Source: Tulasnella sp. 424
Lineage: Eukaryota; Basidiomycota; Agaricomycetes; Cantharellales; Tulasnellaceae
DNA length: 64,000 nucleotides
Direction: 5' to 3'
NCBI GenBank assembly: GCA_019633425.1
Contig: WSUB01000102.1
Coordinates: 62,001-126,000, forward strand
The position numbers were made by a program, and so were the translations under genes. The notes beneath the pieces were generated by a model. That model was not told the origin of the DNA. It searched no databases and worked only from the letters and a program-made list of their open reading frames with translations. Positions 35,009-46,771 of the stretch are shown here, one piece after another; position 1 is the stretch's first letter; every line of letters begins with the position of its first letter.

Positions 35009-35031
35009 TACGTCAAGATAGAAGATAAAAG
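35009..35031 (+). promoter_or_regulatory. CRE-like element plus TATA-like box, F-box gene C
   Basis: TTACGTCAAGA followed by GATAAAAG (35024-35031), about 143 bp before the ATG; spacing as in copies A and B. Confidence 0.55.
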
Positions 35032-35173
35032 GCTGAAGTGCATTAGGATGATTTAAACCCAAGCAGCACCATTTCTAGTCCCTCAAGTAAGTACGTCGGT
35101 GCTTTATGGACCATCCGCACGGGGACGGCAACTGACCCACGGGCTCACGCTATCCCCCCGAAGGCTTTCAGTT

Positions 35174-36487
35174 ATGTCACACGCACAATGCCTCCCACCT
35201 GAGCTCTTATCTTATGTGTTGAAGCTGGCATGCATCGCGGAAGCACCTGCTCAAGCGCAGGCGGCCCACATCCTGGGCAGGGTTTCGAAGCTCTGGCGAG
35301 AAACGGTCTTCAGCAATCCAGCTATTTGGACCACCTTTTACATTTCCAAAACCGGAGATCCCAGGAGTTTTGACGTTCCTTTACTTCGAAGTGGTGTTCT
35401 ACCGGTTGACGTTCGCGTTGTTGACGAGGCAACAAAGCTGAAGGCAGCCCGAGCGCAGCTTGAAGCCCTTGCCAGACACAGCGCTCGTTGGAAGAGCGTC
35501 GAGATATCCCACCCAGATGCCTTCGATCTCCTAGGCAAGGCTATTCCATTGAATCTGCCGAAGCTTCAGTCATTCGTGGTGAAAAGCACATGCCAACGAT
35601 TATCACCCTCACTCGTGTATCTCTACTCGGGCTTCCCGGAATACCCTTTCGCGCCGGATATCGACTTGGAGTGGAAGAGCAGATTATACCCCTCCCTTCG
35701 GCAGCTCGACCTATGCGACATCGAAGTCAGGCCTTCTGAAATAGAGGACTTCCTGGGCTTTCTCCAAGCCCACGATGGGCTCGAGAAGCTGGCCCTCAGG
35801 AGCATCTGGGAGTTCAACCCGTACACTCCCCCTCACACCGTTGTGCTTCCCAAGCTAAAGGATTTGGAGCTAAGAGGATTTCCCTCTTCGGAGGTCCTTC
35901 GATGGATCGACGCGCCGAATCTTCAAAACTTCGTCGTGGAGAAGAGCTCTCAGCTCCGGTACTGGACCACGGTCGATATCAAGTCGAATTACGCGACAGC
36001 CAACGACGTCACTCTCATCCAGTTTTCAACCGCCCCGGATGCCCTGCGGAACGTACTCAGTGCGGTCCCTTTGGCCTCCCATCTCAAACTCGCGTCAACC
36101 GATCTCCGAGCGCGGTACTCGTTCTGTGCCGAGTCTATCCTTACGGAGAACGAGCTTCCACTCCTGGCATCGCTGCACATCCAAGGCATTGCCTCCATGC
36201 CTCGACTCAAGGCGGTTGTGGAGACGTACCAGAAGACGTTGAGGTCCGTTAAAATCCACTGCCTCGATCTTGGATTGCCCGAGGGGAGTTTCATCAAGGA
36301 TTACAGCGAAAGAGATGAAACCTTGGCGTGGATGAAGGATCAGACGACCTTCAAGTTCGACATTGACCATTCCGCGGACGCTTTTGGAGGACGTTACCAA
36401 TGTCACGAGGACCAGAAGTGTCGGAAGAAGATGCTCTGCCCTGTAGAGCGTTGTGGAACTCGGCCGCACGTCACCGAAGTCTTTTGA
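35174..36487 (+). CDS. F-box protein, plus-strand tandem copy C
   Basis: Single exon of 437 residues from the ATG at 35174 (MSHAQCLPPELLSYVLKLAC). The layout is as in copies A and B. The C-terminus is extended by a small indel: after CGTRP, where A and B stop, this copy continues HVTEVF. The Cys-rich tail is retained (CHEDQKCRKKMLCPVERCG). The convergent neighbour at 36603 starts its 3' end only about 115 bp downstream. Confidence 0.82.
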   Translation: MSHAQCLPPELLSYVLKLACIAEAPAQAQAAHILGRVSKLWRETVFSNPAIWTTFYISKTGDPRSFDVPLLRSGVLPVDVRVVDEATKLKAARAQLEALARHSARWKSVEISHPDAFDLLGKAIPLNLPKLQSFVVKSTCQRLSPSLVYLYSGFPEYPFAPDIDLEWKSRLYPSLRQLDLCDIEVRPSEIEDFLGFLQAHDGLEKLALRSIWEFNPYTPPHTVVLPKLKDLELRGFPSSEVLRWIDAPNLQNFVVEKSSQLRYWTTVDIKSNYATANDVTLIQFSTAPDALRNVLSAVPLASHLKLASTDLRARYSFCAESILTENELPLLASLHIQGIASMPRLKAVVETYQKTLRSVKIHCLDLGLPEGSFIKDYSERDETLAWMKDQTTFKFDIDHSADAFGGRYQCHEDQKCRKKMLCPVERCGTRPHVTEVF

Positions 36488-36547
36488 TCAGCATGCCGAA
36501 TTGCTTATATTGGTTTGCCTATGGAGAATTTAGTTTCGACAAGTAGC

Positions 36548-36587
36548 TCTATTATGTCTATTATGTCTATTATGTCTATTATGCCTA
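36548..36587. repeat. 9-bp microsatellite (tctattatg)n
   Basis: About four tandem copies of a tattatgtc unit in the 3' flank of F-box C. The equivalent places after genes A and B have one or two units (ctattatgtct), so the array expanded only here. Confidence 0.6.
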
Positions 36588-36602
36588 TAACACTATGTTA
36601 TG

Positions 36603-37769
36603 TTATCCGAATATGAAACGAATCATGCTCAAGAGGAAGGTAAAGAGTGGCTGGACAGCCAGAAACGTTCGTACTAACGACAGCCGCCCCTCATCCGTTT
36701 CCTCTACCTCTACAAATGAGATTCCTTTGAAAGCCGAACTATTTTCCGCCAAATGCAGTCTAAGTCCGCTTTGATGATGCCTTCGCAGTGGGATCTCCTC
36801 CATACTTGCTACTTCGAGCACCGGCATGTTGGAACCCAACACTAGAGCTAATGTCAGCCCAGCCTCCATATCCTCCATGTGCAATCGTTTGAGAGCCGGA
36901 AAGGTCACGTCGTTTACTATTGGTATCTCGGGCATGTAGACCGAGATCTCCAAGTCCTCTAGCAATGGAGCGTCTGCAAGCGCCGCCCATGCCTCCCCGG
37001 TGAACGACCTGCAGGTGTACTTGAGGGTTCGAAGCTTTGGATAAAATTGGACTTGTAATCGGCTTGGACCGCGTTCCATCCAAAGATCGACGGTGTGAAT
37101 ATTGCCTGCGTGTGGGTTTAGACGGTAGAAAACTGCCCCCAGGTCGTCGTATCCATACGACGTAGCTTTGAACATCGTAAGACTGGGGACAAGGGCGAAT
37201 ACAACCGTTGGTACCTCAATTGCATCAAAGTCGAGCTCGAGGGACTTGAGGTTGGGGAAGAGCTCGCCTCCATGAGTCGAGAGAAGGGAATGCAGGAGGG
37301 TGACAGATGATGGATGGAGACTAAGTCGGGTGACGTGGAGGTGGGTTACTTGACTTGTCGTAGAGAGGAAGTCTTTCCAGTCTTCAGACGATATATCTTT
37401 AAAGCTCGTACGGAGCTTTGAGAACTGAACCACCGTGGTGCATTAGTAATGAAGGTGCCACGGGCTGAAAAGCAGGTAGGACGCACTTGGCCATTGAGGT
37501 CATCCTAAAGAAAGGTATTGCGATGAGTGCATTGCAAGAGATAAAGGGGTATACCTTTGCTTACTGGAAGTCCAAGCTCGTCCAATCCATCAAGAGGAGC
37601 TAAGCGTTGGAGGAGAGCCTTGAAGGTCACGTTGCACACCTTCCACCGCGCGATTTGGGCATCTTCCGACCATAGCTTGCAGACCAGAGCACATGAAAGC
37701 AAGTCAGAGGCATCTAAGAAGCTGAATATGTTGACGAATAGCTCTGGGATGCGAAGGGCATAATGCATC
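36603..37769 (-). CDS. F-box protein with LRR-like repeats
   Basis: The start is the ATG at 37769, giving MHYALRIPELFVNIFSFLDA, then the F-box continues DLLSCALVCKLWSEDAQIAR. An intron begins near 37560-37548. A small middle exon around GATGACCTCAATGGCCAAG (about 37484-37506) is likely. The last exon (from about 37425) encodes QFSKLRTSFKDIS and a chain of leucine-rich segments to the stop at 36603. This is the typical architecture of agaricomycete F-box proteins. It is transcribed away from the kinase gene at 38100, with a 330-bp shared upstream region. The exact number of small exons is uncertain. Confidence 0.7.
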
Positions 37770-38099
37770 ACCGCACAGGGTCTGGAACGTGGAGGTTTCC
37801 AGAGCCTGCGAGTGGGTCGAACCGTGTGAACGCCAGTGACAAGGCAGCATTCGAAGTCGACCTGACTGTCGCCCCATACAACCTTACCCATCTTCGCATT
37901 AACCAAAAAGCCCAACCATTTAGCCCAGTCGTCGCCTTCGCCAGCGCTCGACTCTTAATCTACTCTCTACTCACCACTTATTTCTCTCAATCTCGTCACC
38001 GTTGGAGCGTCCGAGTGGTTCAACGGGTTTCGGTTCAGTCCAGAATCCAAACCTTGCCAACGAGAACGACAATCAAAACCACGCCCTTCCCGATCATCC
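37770..38099. promoter_or_regulatory. Divergent promoter region
   Basis: 330 bp between the F-box ATG (minus) and the kinase ATG (plus). No clear TATA box is seen. The 3' half is pyrimidine-rich before the kinase start. A tRNA-like stretch at 38003-38060 was rejected. Confidence 0.4.
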
Positions 38100-41000
38100 A
38101 TGGCCACCATCACCCGTAGACAGTCACAAGAAGATACGCTGAAGAGAACACGCTCATTCCCTTTCAAGAACCTGCCCTTCGCTGAAGTCCACCTCACAAA
38201 CGCGTCGACAAAGCAGCAACAGCAGACAACGACAACTACGGCCAATCATCGCATCAGGCCCGCCCTCCTTCCCATCCACACAAACATCAGACCCATCCGA
38301 AGACTTCCTTCGCGTTCCCGCATGCCTTCAGCCCTCTTCAACCGCACACCCCGCAGTGGATCATCCTATGCGAGTTCCCCTCGCAGTCCGGCCGTTGATG
38401 CTATGGACGAAGACTCCCAAACGTCAGGTCGGAAACGCAAACGAGGTACCGGCAATGAAAACATCGACAACAACGCCGGTGGACTAGTCAACAAGAGTCC
38501 ACTCAAGCGGAGCAAAAGCGCGTACGCCTCTTTGGGAAAAGGTCGGGCTCCCAGCAATCACCATATGGCGGTCGATGAACCCCCAACACGGCGGGCAACC
38601 GTCGTCGTGGATAGTGGCCGAGAGGAGTCGGAGCATGTTCCGGATGAAGACGATGAGACCGAGCCTGAAGACGGCCCGATTGATTCATGTGAGAGTCTTG
38701 AATTTTCCACTTTTACGTCTAGCCCTGGTCTCATGGCGTCTGCTCCTTTTATTACATCTCTGAGTGCAGCCGATGATCATTATGTGTCCTCGGCTCCTCC
38801 GTGGCAACTTCGTCGGTTGAAAAAGGAAGATCTACTTCGTATCTACGGCCTTGCCGGGCTTAGCTCCGTGGGCGATGTTGGAGAGGATTTGACCAAGACG
38901 GACCTCATCACCGCTATTATTCGCGCTGTACGTACTGTCTTTTCACACTTATATTCATACACGGTTCTCATTCTATACAATAAACAGCGAAAGAACTCGA
39001 AAGGCTCAGCCTCATCTCCACGGACCAGGACTGCCAACACTCGTTCACCACCATCATCCGCAGCTAACACTGATGGTAATGACGGCGGGGCAGAGGAGTC
39101 GGACGCGTTCGACGAAGATGACGACCTCAAGAGAGCTAGAAAGCTTCGTCGGAGCGCTACTACCCACGCCAACCTCGGCCTAGGACTTCCCACCAACCAG
39201 TTGAAGAAGAGTCGGTCTATGAACTTCCGCGAAGTATCGGATCAGCCCGAGGAGGGAGAATCGTCCAACCGTCGTACTCGGTTTGCTGCAGACCACAAAA
39301 AGGGAGGCGACACTCGGTACGTTGGCGTAATCACTTGCAACGTTTGGTCACGTGCTGACCTGCCTGTTGGGGTTGGCTTACTAAGCAGGCGGACAAGTGG
39401 ACAAACGACGTCACACCGCTCATCACCGTCATCGCCCGGCCCCTCAGCGGAAACCGGCTTCTACTCTGCAAAGAACTTGTCCCCTCGGTATACCCGTCTG
39501 CGTCAAGCTTCCAAGGCAATTCTTGATCCGAAGGGCAAGGGGAAACATGTCGAATTCAGCGACGACACCGACGTGACTGAGGATGAATCGCAACCGTCGA
39601 CCGCGGATGAAGGCGACAACCCCAAGGATGAAGATTGGGAGGATGAAGAAGCCACACCAAGGAAGTCTAGACTGCAAAGGGACCAGGAAATGGCCACGCC
39701 GACCAAGCGATCCGGGTCGTTCAAACGGCAAGTCTCCCTGACTAGAACCCAAAGCAAGATGAGGGTATTCAGTCCAAAGAAATTGCGATCACGGTCCTCG
39801 AAAACAGACCTTGCCGCCAATGACGAGGTCGCAGCCTCTGCGAATCCCTTACTTCGGCGGTCCTCTTCAAGCAGGCAGAATCTGTCCAGAAAGGTTAAGC
39901 CTAGCCGCAGCTTGCGGGAGCCCGTCAGTTGCCATTTATTTTCGTCGAACGATTACCCTAATCTAACTTTGCCTTACATCAGGATTCTGAGGACGACCAT
40001 CGTGACTTCCCTCCAGAAGACGTCATCGAGGAGAGTCAAGACGAAGAAGTGGACGAGCTTATGGACGAAGACACCCAACCTACAGTTCAAGCCACGCAAC
40101 CAGACGACGAGTCATCGGATCTGACGGAGTTGTCTGAGGCGGAATCTTCGGACTTGACTGAAATATCCGACGACGACAACTACGGCGAACAGGCTGAGGA
40201 GTCTCCCGCCCCGGAAGAGACGCCAAAACCAGCGAGGACGCGGTCAAGGAAATCCAGTCAGTCGAAACGATCGGAAGAGAGCTCGCGGTCTCGGAAACGA
40301 TCAGGGAATGATATCACGGCTGTGGCTCTACCTCTCACTCGCCGGGCGAGCAGGAGGAAACTCAAGTCTCCAACCCCAGAGATAGAGGAAGAACCGGAAG
40401 AAGATGAAGTCCTCGAGTCGCCTGCAGACGATGATGCGGAAGTCGAAGCTGCCGATGAGGAGGCCGAAGAAGACACCGAGGTCGAGCCAAGGGTGCTGAG
40501 AAATGGCAAAGTCGTCGGGGCAGCGGATGACGAAGAGGAGGAGGAGGAGGACCAGATCGACGAGGATGAAAGCACGGAGGAAGTAGAACCCATGGAGGAG
40601 GATGTAGAGGTAGAGGCCGTCGACGAGGTGGTGGATGAAGATGAGGACATGGAAGGAGGTAGGTCTTTACCAGGTTGCATTAGTTGGTTCAGTCCTAATC
40701 TTCATTCTATAGATTTTGATTTGACAGCGGCCACTGCCAAATCTTTGATCAAACTCCGTCGTGACGATCTCGTGCGGTTATGCGAGGCGAGAGACCTTGA
40801 ACCTGAAGGGACCAAGACTCAACTCGTCTCGAACCTTCTTCAATGGCGTGACCAAGTCGCCCAAGCTCCCTCATCATCAACTCAACCCAGCAGCCGAGCA
40901 TCTACCGTCCGTGCTCCTTCGACTTATCGAGGCCAGCACCACAACGGAAGTCCTGTTCTTCTGCGGTCCAACCGCGTGCACGTCAACCAGCCAGACAGCC

Positions 41001-42343
41001 CAGATCCAGATCCTGACCACGAGGAGATTGTGCTCATCGGCAGCAAAGGCAAGCATCACGAGGGCGGTGATGAACTCGAGCTGGACTTGGAGAGCTTGGG
41101 GTTGGAAGATAGGGAAATCCCTATCGAGAAGTTGACCAAGTTGGAGAAGATCGGCAGTGGCGGGTTTAAAGAGTACGTTTGCCACTGAATGGTCGTTCTC
41201 GCTACAAAGGCTAACTTGTCCATTTGACCCTCAGTGTCTACATTGGCAAGCTCAGGAACAGGAAGGTCGCCATTGCGGAGTTCCGTGGTCATCTTGGGCC
41301 AAGTGAGTCAGGCAGACAGAGTTCACGAAAACATGGTGACTTACGTTTCGCTTCTCGAACACTTTAGTGGACATCAAGGTTAGCGCTCTTGGTCGCGACA
41401 GCTGTACAAAGTGATACTTAACAGAACTTATGTAGGAACTCAAACTCCTCGCCGACTTCAACCACCCCAACGTCGTCCGCTTCGTAAGTGTCACGTGAGA
41501 AAGATGGATAAAGGTCTCATCATTGTTTCACTTGTAGCTCGGTATCAGCATACCTGAAGATACCAAGACGACGCCTGTCATGATGGTTAGCGAGCTGTGC
41601 ACAAACGGTGACTTGTTCGACTACATCCGCAACGAGAAACCACCTACTTTGCGGAAATTGGTAAGTAAGCCCTATGTCTTGCTTAGTCGCTCGACCTTAC
41701 CCTGCTCTTGCGTCTAGTTGAACCTCATGCTGGACATTGCTCGTGGGCTGGACTACTTGCACAACATCCACAAGCCTTCCGTTATCCATCGTGATTGCAA
41801 GTCCTCGAACATCCTCATCACCGGTAAAGTTACGGCCAAGATTGCCGACTTTGGGCTGGCGAAGGTCAAGCAGTCCACGCGGTCCATGGTGAAGAGCCTG
41901 GTCGGAACCGTCAACTGGCAAGCACCCGAGCTCTGGCACGCACACCCGAAGTACGACCACAAGGTCGACGTGTTCTCGTGCGCGATGGTGTTCTGGGAGA
42001 TGCTTCAGTGGCACAACCCCTCGAAGAAGTATCCCTGGGAGGTAAGGAGATGTGCGCAAACTCTGTTTGGTTCTCAGACTGACCTCGACCCCCTAGGGCA
42101 TGAACGAGCATGCGATTTATGAAGAAGTCGGTGCCAAGAAAAATCGGTGCGTTTTTTCATGTGGCTGTCAGTTCGCAGGAATCCTGACTTCTGTTATCTA
42201 GACCATCTTTGACGGGTTGCCGGAAGCTGTGGTGTCCCGAAATCGTCGATCTTGTTACGCGCATGTGGGCGCAGGACCCGAAGCAAAGACCGCCCATCCG
42301 TGAGGTGGTCGAAGAACTCGAAAGTATTATCGCGAACATATGA
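38100..42343 (+). CDS. TKL-type protein kinase with two SAP-like motifs
   Basis: Thirteen exons can be placed: 38100-38688, 38770-38927, 38988-39316, 39389-39923, 39983-40658, 40713-41172, 41235-41302, 41368-41378, 41436-41483, 41538-41660, 41718-42041, 42097-42146 and 42202-42343. They sum to 3513 nt (1170 residues) in one frame. A SAP-like helix pair lies at about 208-249 (LKKEDLLRIYGLAG, LTKTDLITAI) and a second at about 773-808 (LIKLRRDDLVRLCEARDLEP, TKTQLVSNLLQW). Acidic and Ser-rich disorder surrounds them. The kinase domain (about 900-1165) has GSGGFKDV, VAIAEFRG, HRDCKSSN, DFGLAKV, APELWH and DVFSCAMVFWEM. The beta-3 Lys of VAIK is Ala; from memory, related agaric proteins share VAIAEFRG. 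SAP motifs suggest chromatin or nuclear association. One exon is 11 nt. Confidence 0.85.
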
Positions 42344-43143
42344 CCTCTTCCGAGCCCCATATGCTACACGGACGCATTTTAAACTTTTTCTCTTCCTTTT
42401 TCCATCACTTCTCTTCTTGCTGTATTCCATGGCATTTCAGACCGAACCCACTTTTATCCCCTGTGTTTTGCATTTCTTTTTTTTTTTACTTCATACAATC
42501 TCCATGGTACTGTATGTATTTAACAAGCCCTGTGGCGCCCATCATTATATGAACAATAACAGCAGAACGCTGCTCTTTTTTTTGGAACATGTCATTGCAA
42601 AATCTCGTAAAAGGGGTGGATCGGTACAAGGACAACATGAACGTGGAGGAACGTGAAAGGGGGGTGATATCTACAGAAAAGGGATAATGCAAGATGGTGG
42701 TACAAATGAAATGATCGTGGACGGAACAGAAAGGAAGAGAAGCATGCAGTGGGATTTGAAGCGCATTCTTGGACCGGCCGTGGATGTGCTGCTGTACGTT
42801 GTTGTTTGCTGCTTCGGACAATCAATCGAAGACAAAAGGAGAGCTCGAATGGATTGTTGCGGGCCCGAAGGAGTGTGGGATTACTACTTAGAAGCAAGCG
42901 AAGGGGCGCAGAGCGAAATGAATGAAGTCGACCCGTGTGTGTTCCATGGATGGTAAAAAAGCTGTATTTGGGAAGGGGCGGGGTTGGGGTAAGCACGCGG
43001 ACCGACGTCGGGTGCACATGGCGGGCCGTTGTACTCACATGACCAGAACAAACGAAAAGAAAGGAAGTCCGTCGAAATGCGTAAAGGGGTATAGCGGAGA
43101 GCCGTCGGGACCGAAGGCTAACCGTTTAATTTTTGTTGTTGTT
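42344..43143. other. Gene-free stretch between convergent genes
   Basis: 3' UTR of the kinase gene with T-rich runs (a poly-T near 42478-42488) and the 3' region of the next minus-strand gene. There is no domain-like frame. Confidence 0.45.
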
Positions 43144-43782
43144 TTAGTCTTCGAAAGTGGAGTTGGTCCGTGAATGAGAAGAGTAGGATGGTCGGTTGTA
43201 GTGCCCGCTATGGGAGTAGGCTGTTGATGGTCGCATAGCTTGGTCGAGGTACTTTCGACGCTGCTGCGTGCGCTCGAGGAACGAATCGCCTTCGTTCATG
43301 GCGTGAGTTGCGGTGGTGATCTGGAAGAAGAACAATGTGAGAAATCGGGTCCGGGGGCGGGGAGTTCTTCCGATTGGGAAGGAGGGAACTTACCGAGAGG
43401 GTGAGGTAGATGGCTTCCAAATCCGAGCAACCAATCCTGATGGCGTTTCTGACAGCTTTTGCGTGCTTCATCTGCCATCGGGTGGACTCTTCGTTCTTGA
43501 TGAGCTCGCGGAGGAGTCCGGTGATGTCGCGTTGAAGGCTGCGGTGCGCCGAGAAAGAGAGAGAGAGTCAGCACCGCGGTAAAACATCGTTGACAGCTTT
43601 TTAGGCAAAGACACCCGTACCTGAAGAACCGACGACCTTGATATTCCGAGATGGCGCCTGTTCTCAGACCATGGACGACGAGCGGTGAAGCGGTGTCCAA
43701 GCTATGTCTGAGAGAGGCCAATTCGCGCCTGGATTCGCTTTCGCGGCCGAGGGGCAAGTAGCGGGGGATCAAGCTGAACATG
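43144..43782 (-). CDS. Conserved-looking small protein of unknown function
   Basis: The ATG at 43782 (MFSLIPRYLPLGRESESRRE) begins exon 1, which ends at the donor after GRRFFR (about 43621). Exon 2 (about 43540-43394) encodes LQRDITGLLRELIKNEESTR and KHAKAVRNAIRIGCSDLEAI. Exon 3 (about 43320-43144) encodes ITTATHAMNEGDSFLERTQQ and a Ser/Tyr-rich tail ending STFED. The total is about 160 residues, mostly helical with many charged residues. Donor and acceptor signals are good (GTACGG, GTAAGT, CAG). I do not recognise the family. Confidence 0.6.
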
Positions 43783-45072
43783 AGGGGCAAGGTAGATACT
43801 TTAAAACAAACCCGGTGACGGTGGGGTGGATGGACCCTAAGGTTTTAGCGAGGTACGGGGGAGTGGCTGGAGAGGACGTAGGGGAGCAAGGGGAGACTGT
43901 AGACGTGGTCTCTCCTTCAGGTCTTTTATATATTTCTTCTGTTCTTACTTCCTCCCGACATGAGACCATCAGAGGTGGTTGAGCATCTTGCGCGCGGGAG
44001 AATTGTGAGAATCGCGCTCGGCCTGAGAGTCCTGCGAAGAATCGGGTTGGCGCATGGGAACAGCCTCGGAGAAGTCTCGCCACTCCTAAATGGCCTTCTT
44101 CTCTTCCACTTCCCGCTATAACGTCTCGCATGAAGCACAATGTCGGATCACATGGATGACATTGTGTGGAGCCAAATTTCAGATAAGCTTGGCAGCGCCA
44201 TAGGGGGATGTTGTCCATGAACTAGTGCTGGGTTGGGGGGCAAAGTGATGAGATTGTGGTATAGCGTCGGCGGCGGGTGAAATTGCTATGAGAGTGAAGA
44301 AGCGAATCGGAGTGCGCAGAATCACCCATTCTGTGCTTCTCTCCGATTCAGCGGACTCTCAAGCTCGTGCCAAATCCGTTCACGCTCTCTCAGGGAAAAG
44401 GTTCGGACGAAGTGACGCAAAGTTGTAATATTGGCTTCAAAATCCAAGTTAAGACTAACGTCCTTCCGGTTTCATCTCGGACACGTCAATCATTTGTGCT
44501 CTTGGGTCTGCAGACCTTCGGATATGGTACGTTTTGGTGGGCGAACGGATCTCACCATTGTATTCGGGCTTCTTTGAGAAGGATGAATGCTATCAGCTAG
44601 TCGTTATTGTTCTGCACTATAATGGAAAGCCGGGTCATGCCTTCGGAATTTAAAGCGTGTCGGACACGTCGGCTCACAGAGACAGAGTCTACTGTTGACT
44701 TGACGATGCACGGAGACTGTTCTTCGTCGTCCTACAGCTTTAGTGTTGCGATAGTAGAGGCTATATGTTGCGATGAAGGTGTTAGACATCATACGTGGTC
44801 TGAGACTGCGCGCGGCTCGGAGCGATAGTCAACTCTCGGACAACAAGAAACACCCGAGTTTCTTTCATTATGCATTGGCTAACCGGATCGGTAAATAGTC
44901 TCATCACGAGGTTTCGCTTCATGAATCGTGACCACTCGAGAACATGGCATTAATATCGGGCGCCCTCGTATAGAAATTAAATTTAAATGGCCTCCACGGG
45001 GAATAGAACGAAGCATCCAAGCCGACCCAACAAAATGAAATCCGTTTCGGGTATGGGCCCGGCTACCTAAAC
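43783..45072. other. Gene-free stretch
   Basis: About 1.3 kb holding the promoter of the small protein gene and the 3' region of the thiouridylase gene. Open stretches up to about 150 codons exist (minus strand 43769-44218), but they overlap the neighbouring promoter, lack domain character and show no matching splice signals. Nothing is called. Confidence 0.4.
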
Positions 45073-46771
45073 TCAAAACTTATCTACCGCATCCGTCCAC
45101 GACATCTTTCCGCTTCCGAGGCAGACGTCTCCGTCATAAATAACGGCGTATTGTCCTGGCGCTACCCCGCGAATGGGATTTTTGAAGGAAATATATAGTC
45201 CGTCGCCCCTGTGAACGGTGAAAAATGACGTCCGACCCACCCTGAGTCAGGGGAGAAGGCCTTGAATGAATGAGGCGGAGAAGGGACTCACTCTCGGGTT
45301 GCGGTGCATTGTTCTAGTCGCTCGCCGTAACAGATCTTTACCGTCGCTTCGAGCGAACCGCCTTCTGACTGGAGCACCGGTGGCGGTTCGTCTGCGATCC
45401 AGTGCCAGGACGATGTTCGAGCTGATGAGCTAAAGAGTGCTGGGTGGTCTCTGCGGAGGAACGAAGGCAGGTTGGTTAACGCGTTGGTTGTGCCGGAGGA
45501 GCCGTATCACTTACGATCCAGGGACGACTATAATGGCGTTTCGGCTTGAATCCTTGGCAGCGACAAACAATTTAATGGGCTGGCCACCTATCCGAGCATT
45601 TTGCCCGATGGTATAGGTCCATAGTCCCTTATGCTCTCCTAAGATACGGCCTTCTAGATCGAGTATCGGTCCCGGATCGGGTGGAATATAATCGGCTGAG
45701 AGGAATATTTAGAGTTGGTCAGTAAAATGAATACCGCTCGCCGAGGGCCGGAAGGTGGCAGAGAGAGAGGGGGGAACGTGACTTACACAGGAACCTGTCT
45801 ATCCGACCTTCCTTCTGCCCGACGAAGCAGAGACCCATACTTTCAGGTCTGGACGCCGTTGGCAGTCCTTTGGCTTTGGCGATTTCTCGGACTTGGCTCT
45901 TCAAGAGATCGCCCAAGGGGAAGGCTGCCTAAGCGCGGATGGCATTAGCTCCGTTTGGGGGCCTTGTGTGCAAGAGGACGACTGTACCTTGGATAGCTGC
46001 TTTTGGGAGACCGAAGAAAGGAAGTAGGATTGGTCCTTGATTGGGTCTTTTGCTTTTAAGAGCGCTCGGCGGAGTGCGCCGGGTCGGACCTCGATATTTG
46101 CGGTGCGAGAGTAGTGACCTGAAATTCCGCGTTGGTCGTATGGTACTGGGTGGGAGCTATGCGATAGCAAGACTCACCAGTTGCTAGCCACTGACCTGGT
46201 CCCGATAGAGCCTGGTCCATTAACGCTCCGAACTTCACTTCTCGGTTACAAGGGACGTCTGGGTTCGGCGTCAAGCCCCGCTGCCATTCGTCCAGGGAAG
46301 GTTCGAAGACCCGCGTCCAATATTGCTGAGACAGGTCAATCTAGTAGCATAGCATTGAGTTGATTAGTTACTCATCAATGTATCTGGGTGACCACCTTTG
46401 AGCAAGACACTCACCATGCGGACGGGAATGTCGAGCACCTCGCAGACCCGCCGAACGTCCTCCCAGTCCTTCTCCCATTGACATCCGATATCCGTGCCGC
46501 TCTCGTCACGTTTATCCCAGTTGCGCATAAATACCGCCGACAAGTCGTAATCTTTCTCTACTAGGAGAGCAGCTGCCACCGAGGAGTCGACGCCACCTGA
46601 CATTGCGACAACCACTGTAAAGAGTAAGGCAAAGTTAGAAGAGCAACCCAAGATCTTCAGACAGCGATTCGCACCTTTGTCTCCTTTTGATGGACCCGCT
46701 CCATGAGTGGATAGCGAAGAATAAGTAGCGAAGCGTCGTACCGCGGCTCGAAAAGTGGCCGAGGTGCGCAT
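45073..46771 (-). CDS. SLM3/MTU1: Mitochondrial tRNA 2-thiouridylase (MnmA/TrmU family)
   Basis: The start is the ATG at 46771, giving MRTSATFRAAVRRFATYSSL, a basic, Ser-rich mitochondrial targeting sequence. At least seven exons encode, in order: PP-loop ATPase motif SGGVDSSV; FMRNWDKRDE; the catalytic Cys in TPNPDVPCNREVKF; GHYSRT; KDQSYFLSSVS; the second Cys in ESMGLCFVGQKE; GLWTYTIGQNARIGGQP; and the C-terminal beta-barrel ending DGDVCLGSGKMSW. Both cysteines needed for persulfide transfer are present. The enzyme makes the 2-thio group of the wobble uridine in mitochondrial tRNA Lys, Glu and Gln. All introns are 50-70 nt. The gene is head to head with CENP-C. Confidence 0.9.

Noticed and set aside
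38003..38060. tRNA-like stretch (gtccgagtggttcaacgg ... ggttcagtcc)
   Set aside because: The A-box-like and B-box-like parts are too close for a tRNA and no anticodon arm or acceptor stem forms; it lies in the 5' region of the kinase gene.
40258..40680. 140-codon Ser-rich antisense open frame
   Set aside because: Mirror of the acidic (GAG/GAC/GAT-rich) region of the kinase gene; composition explains it.
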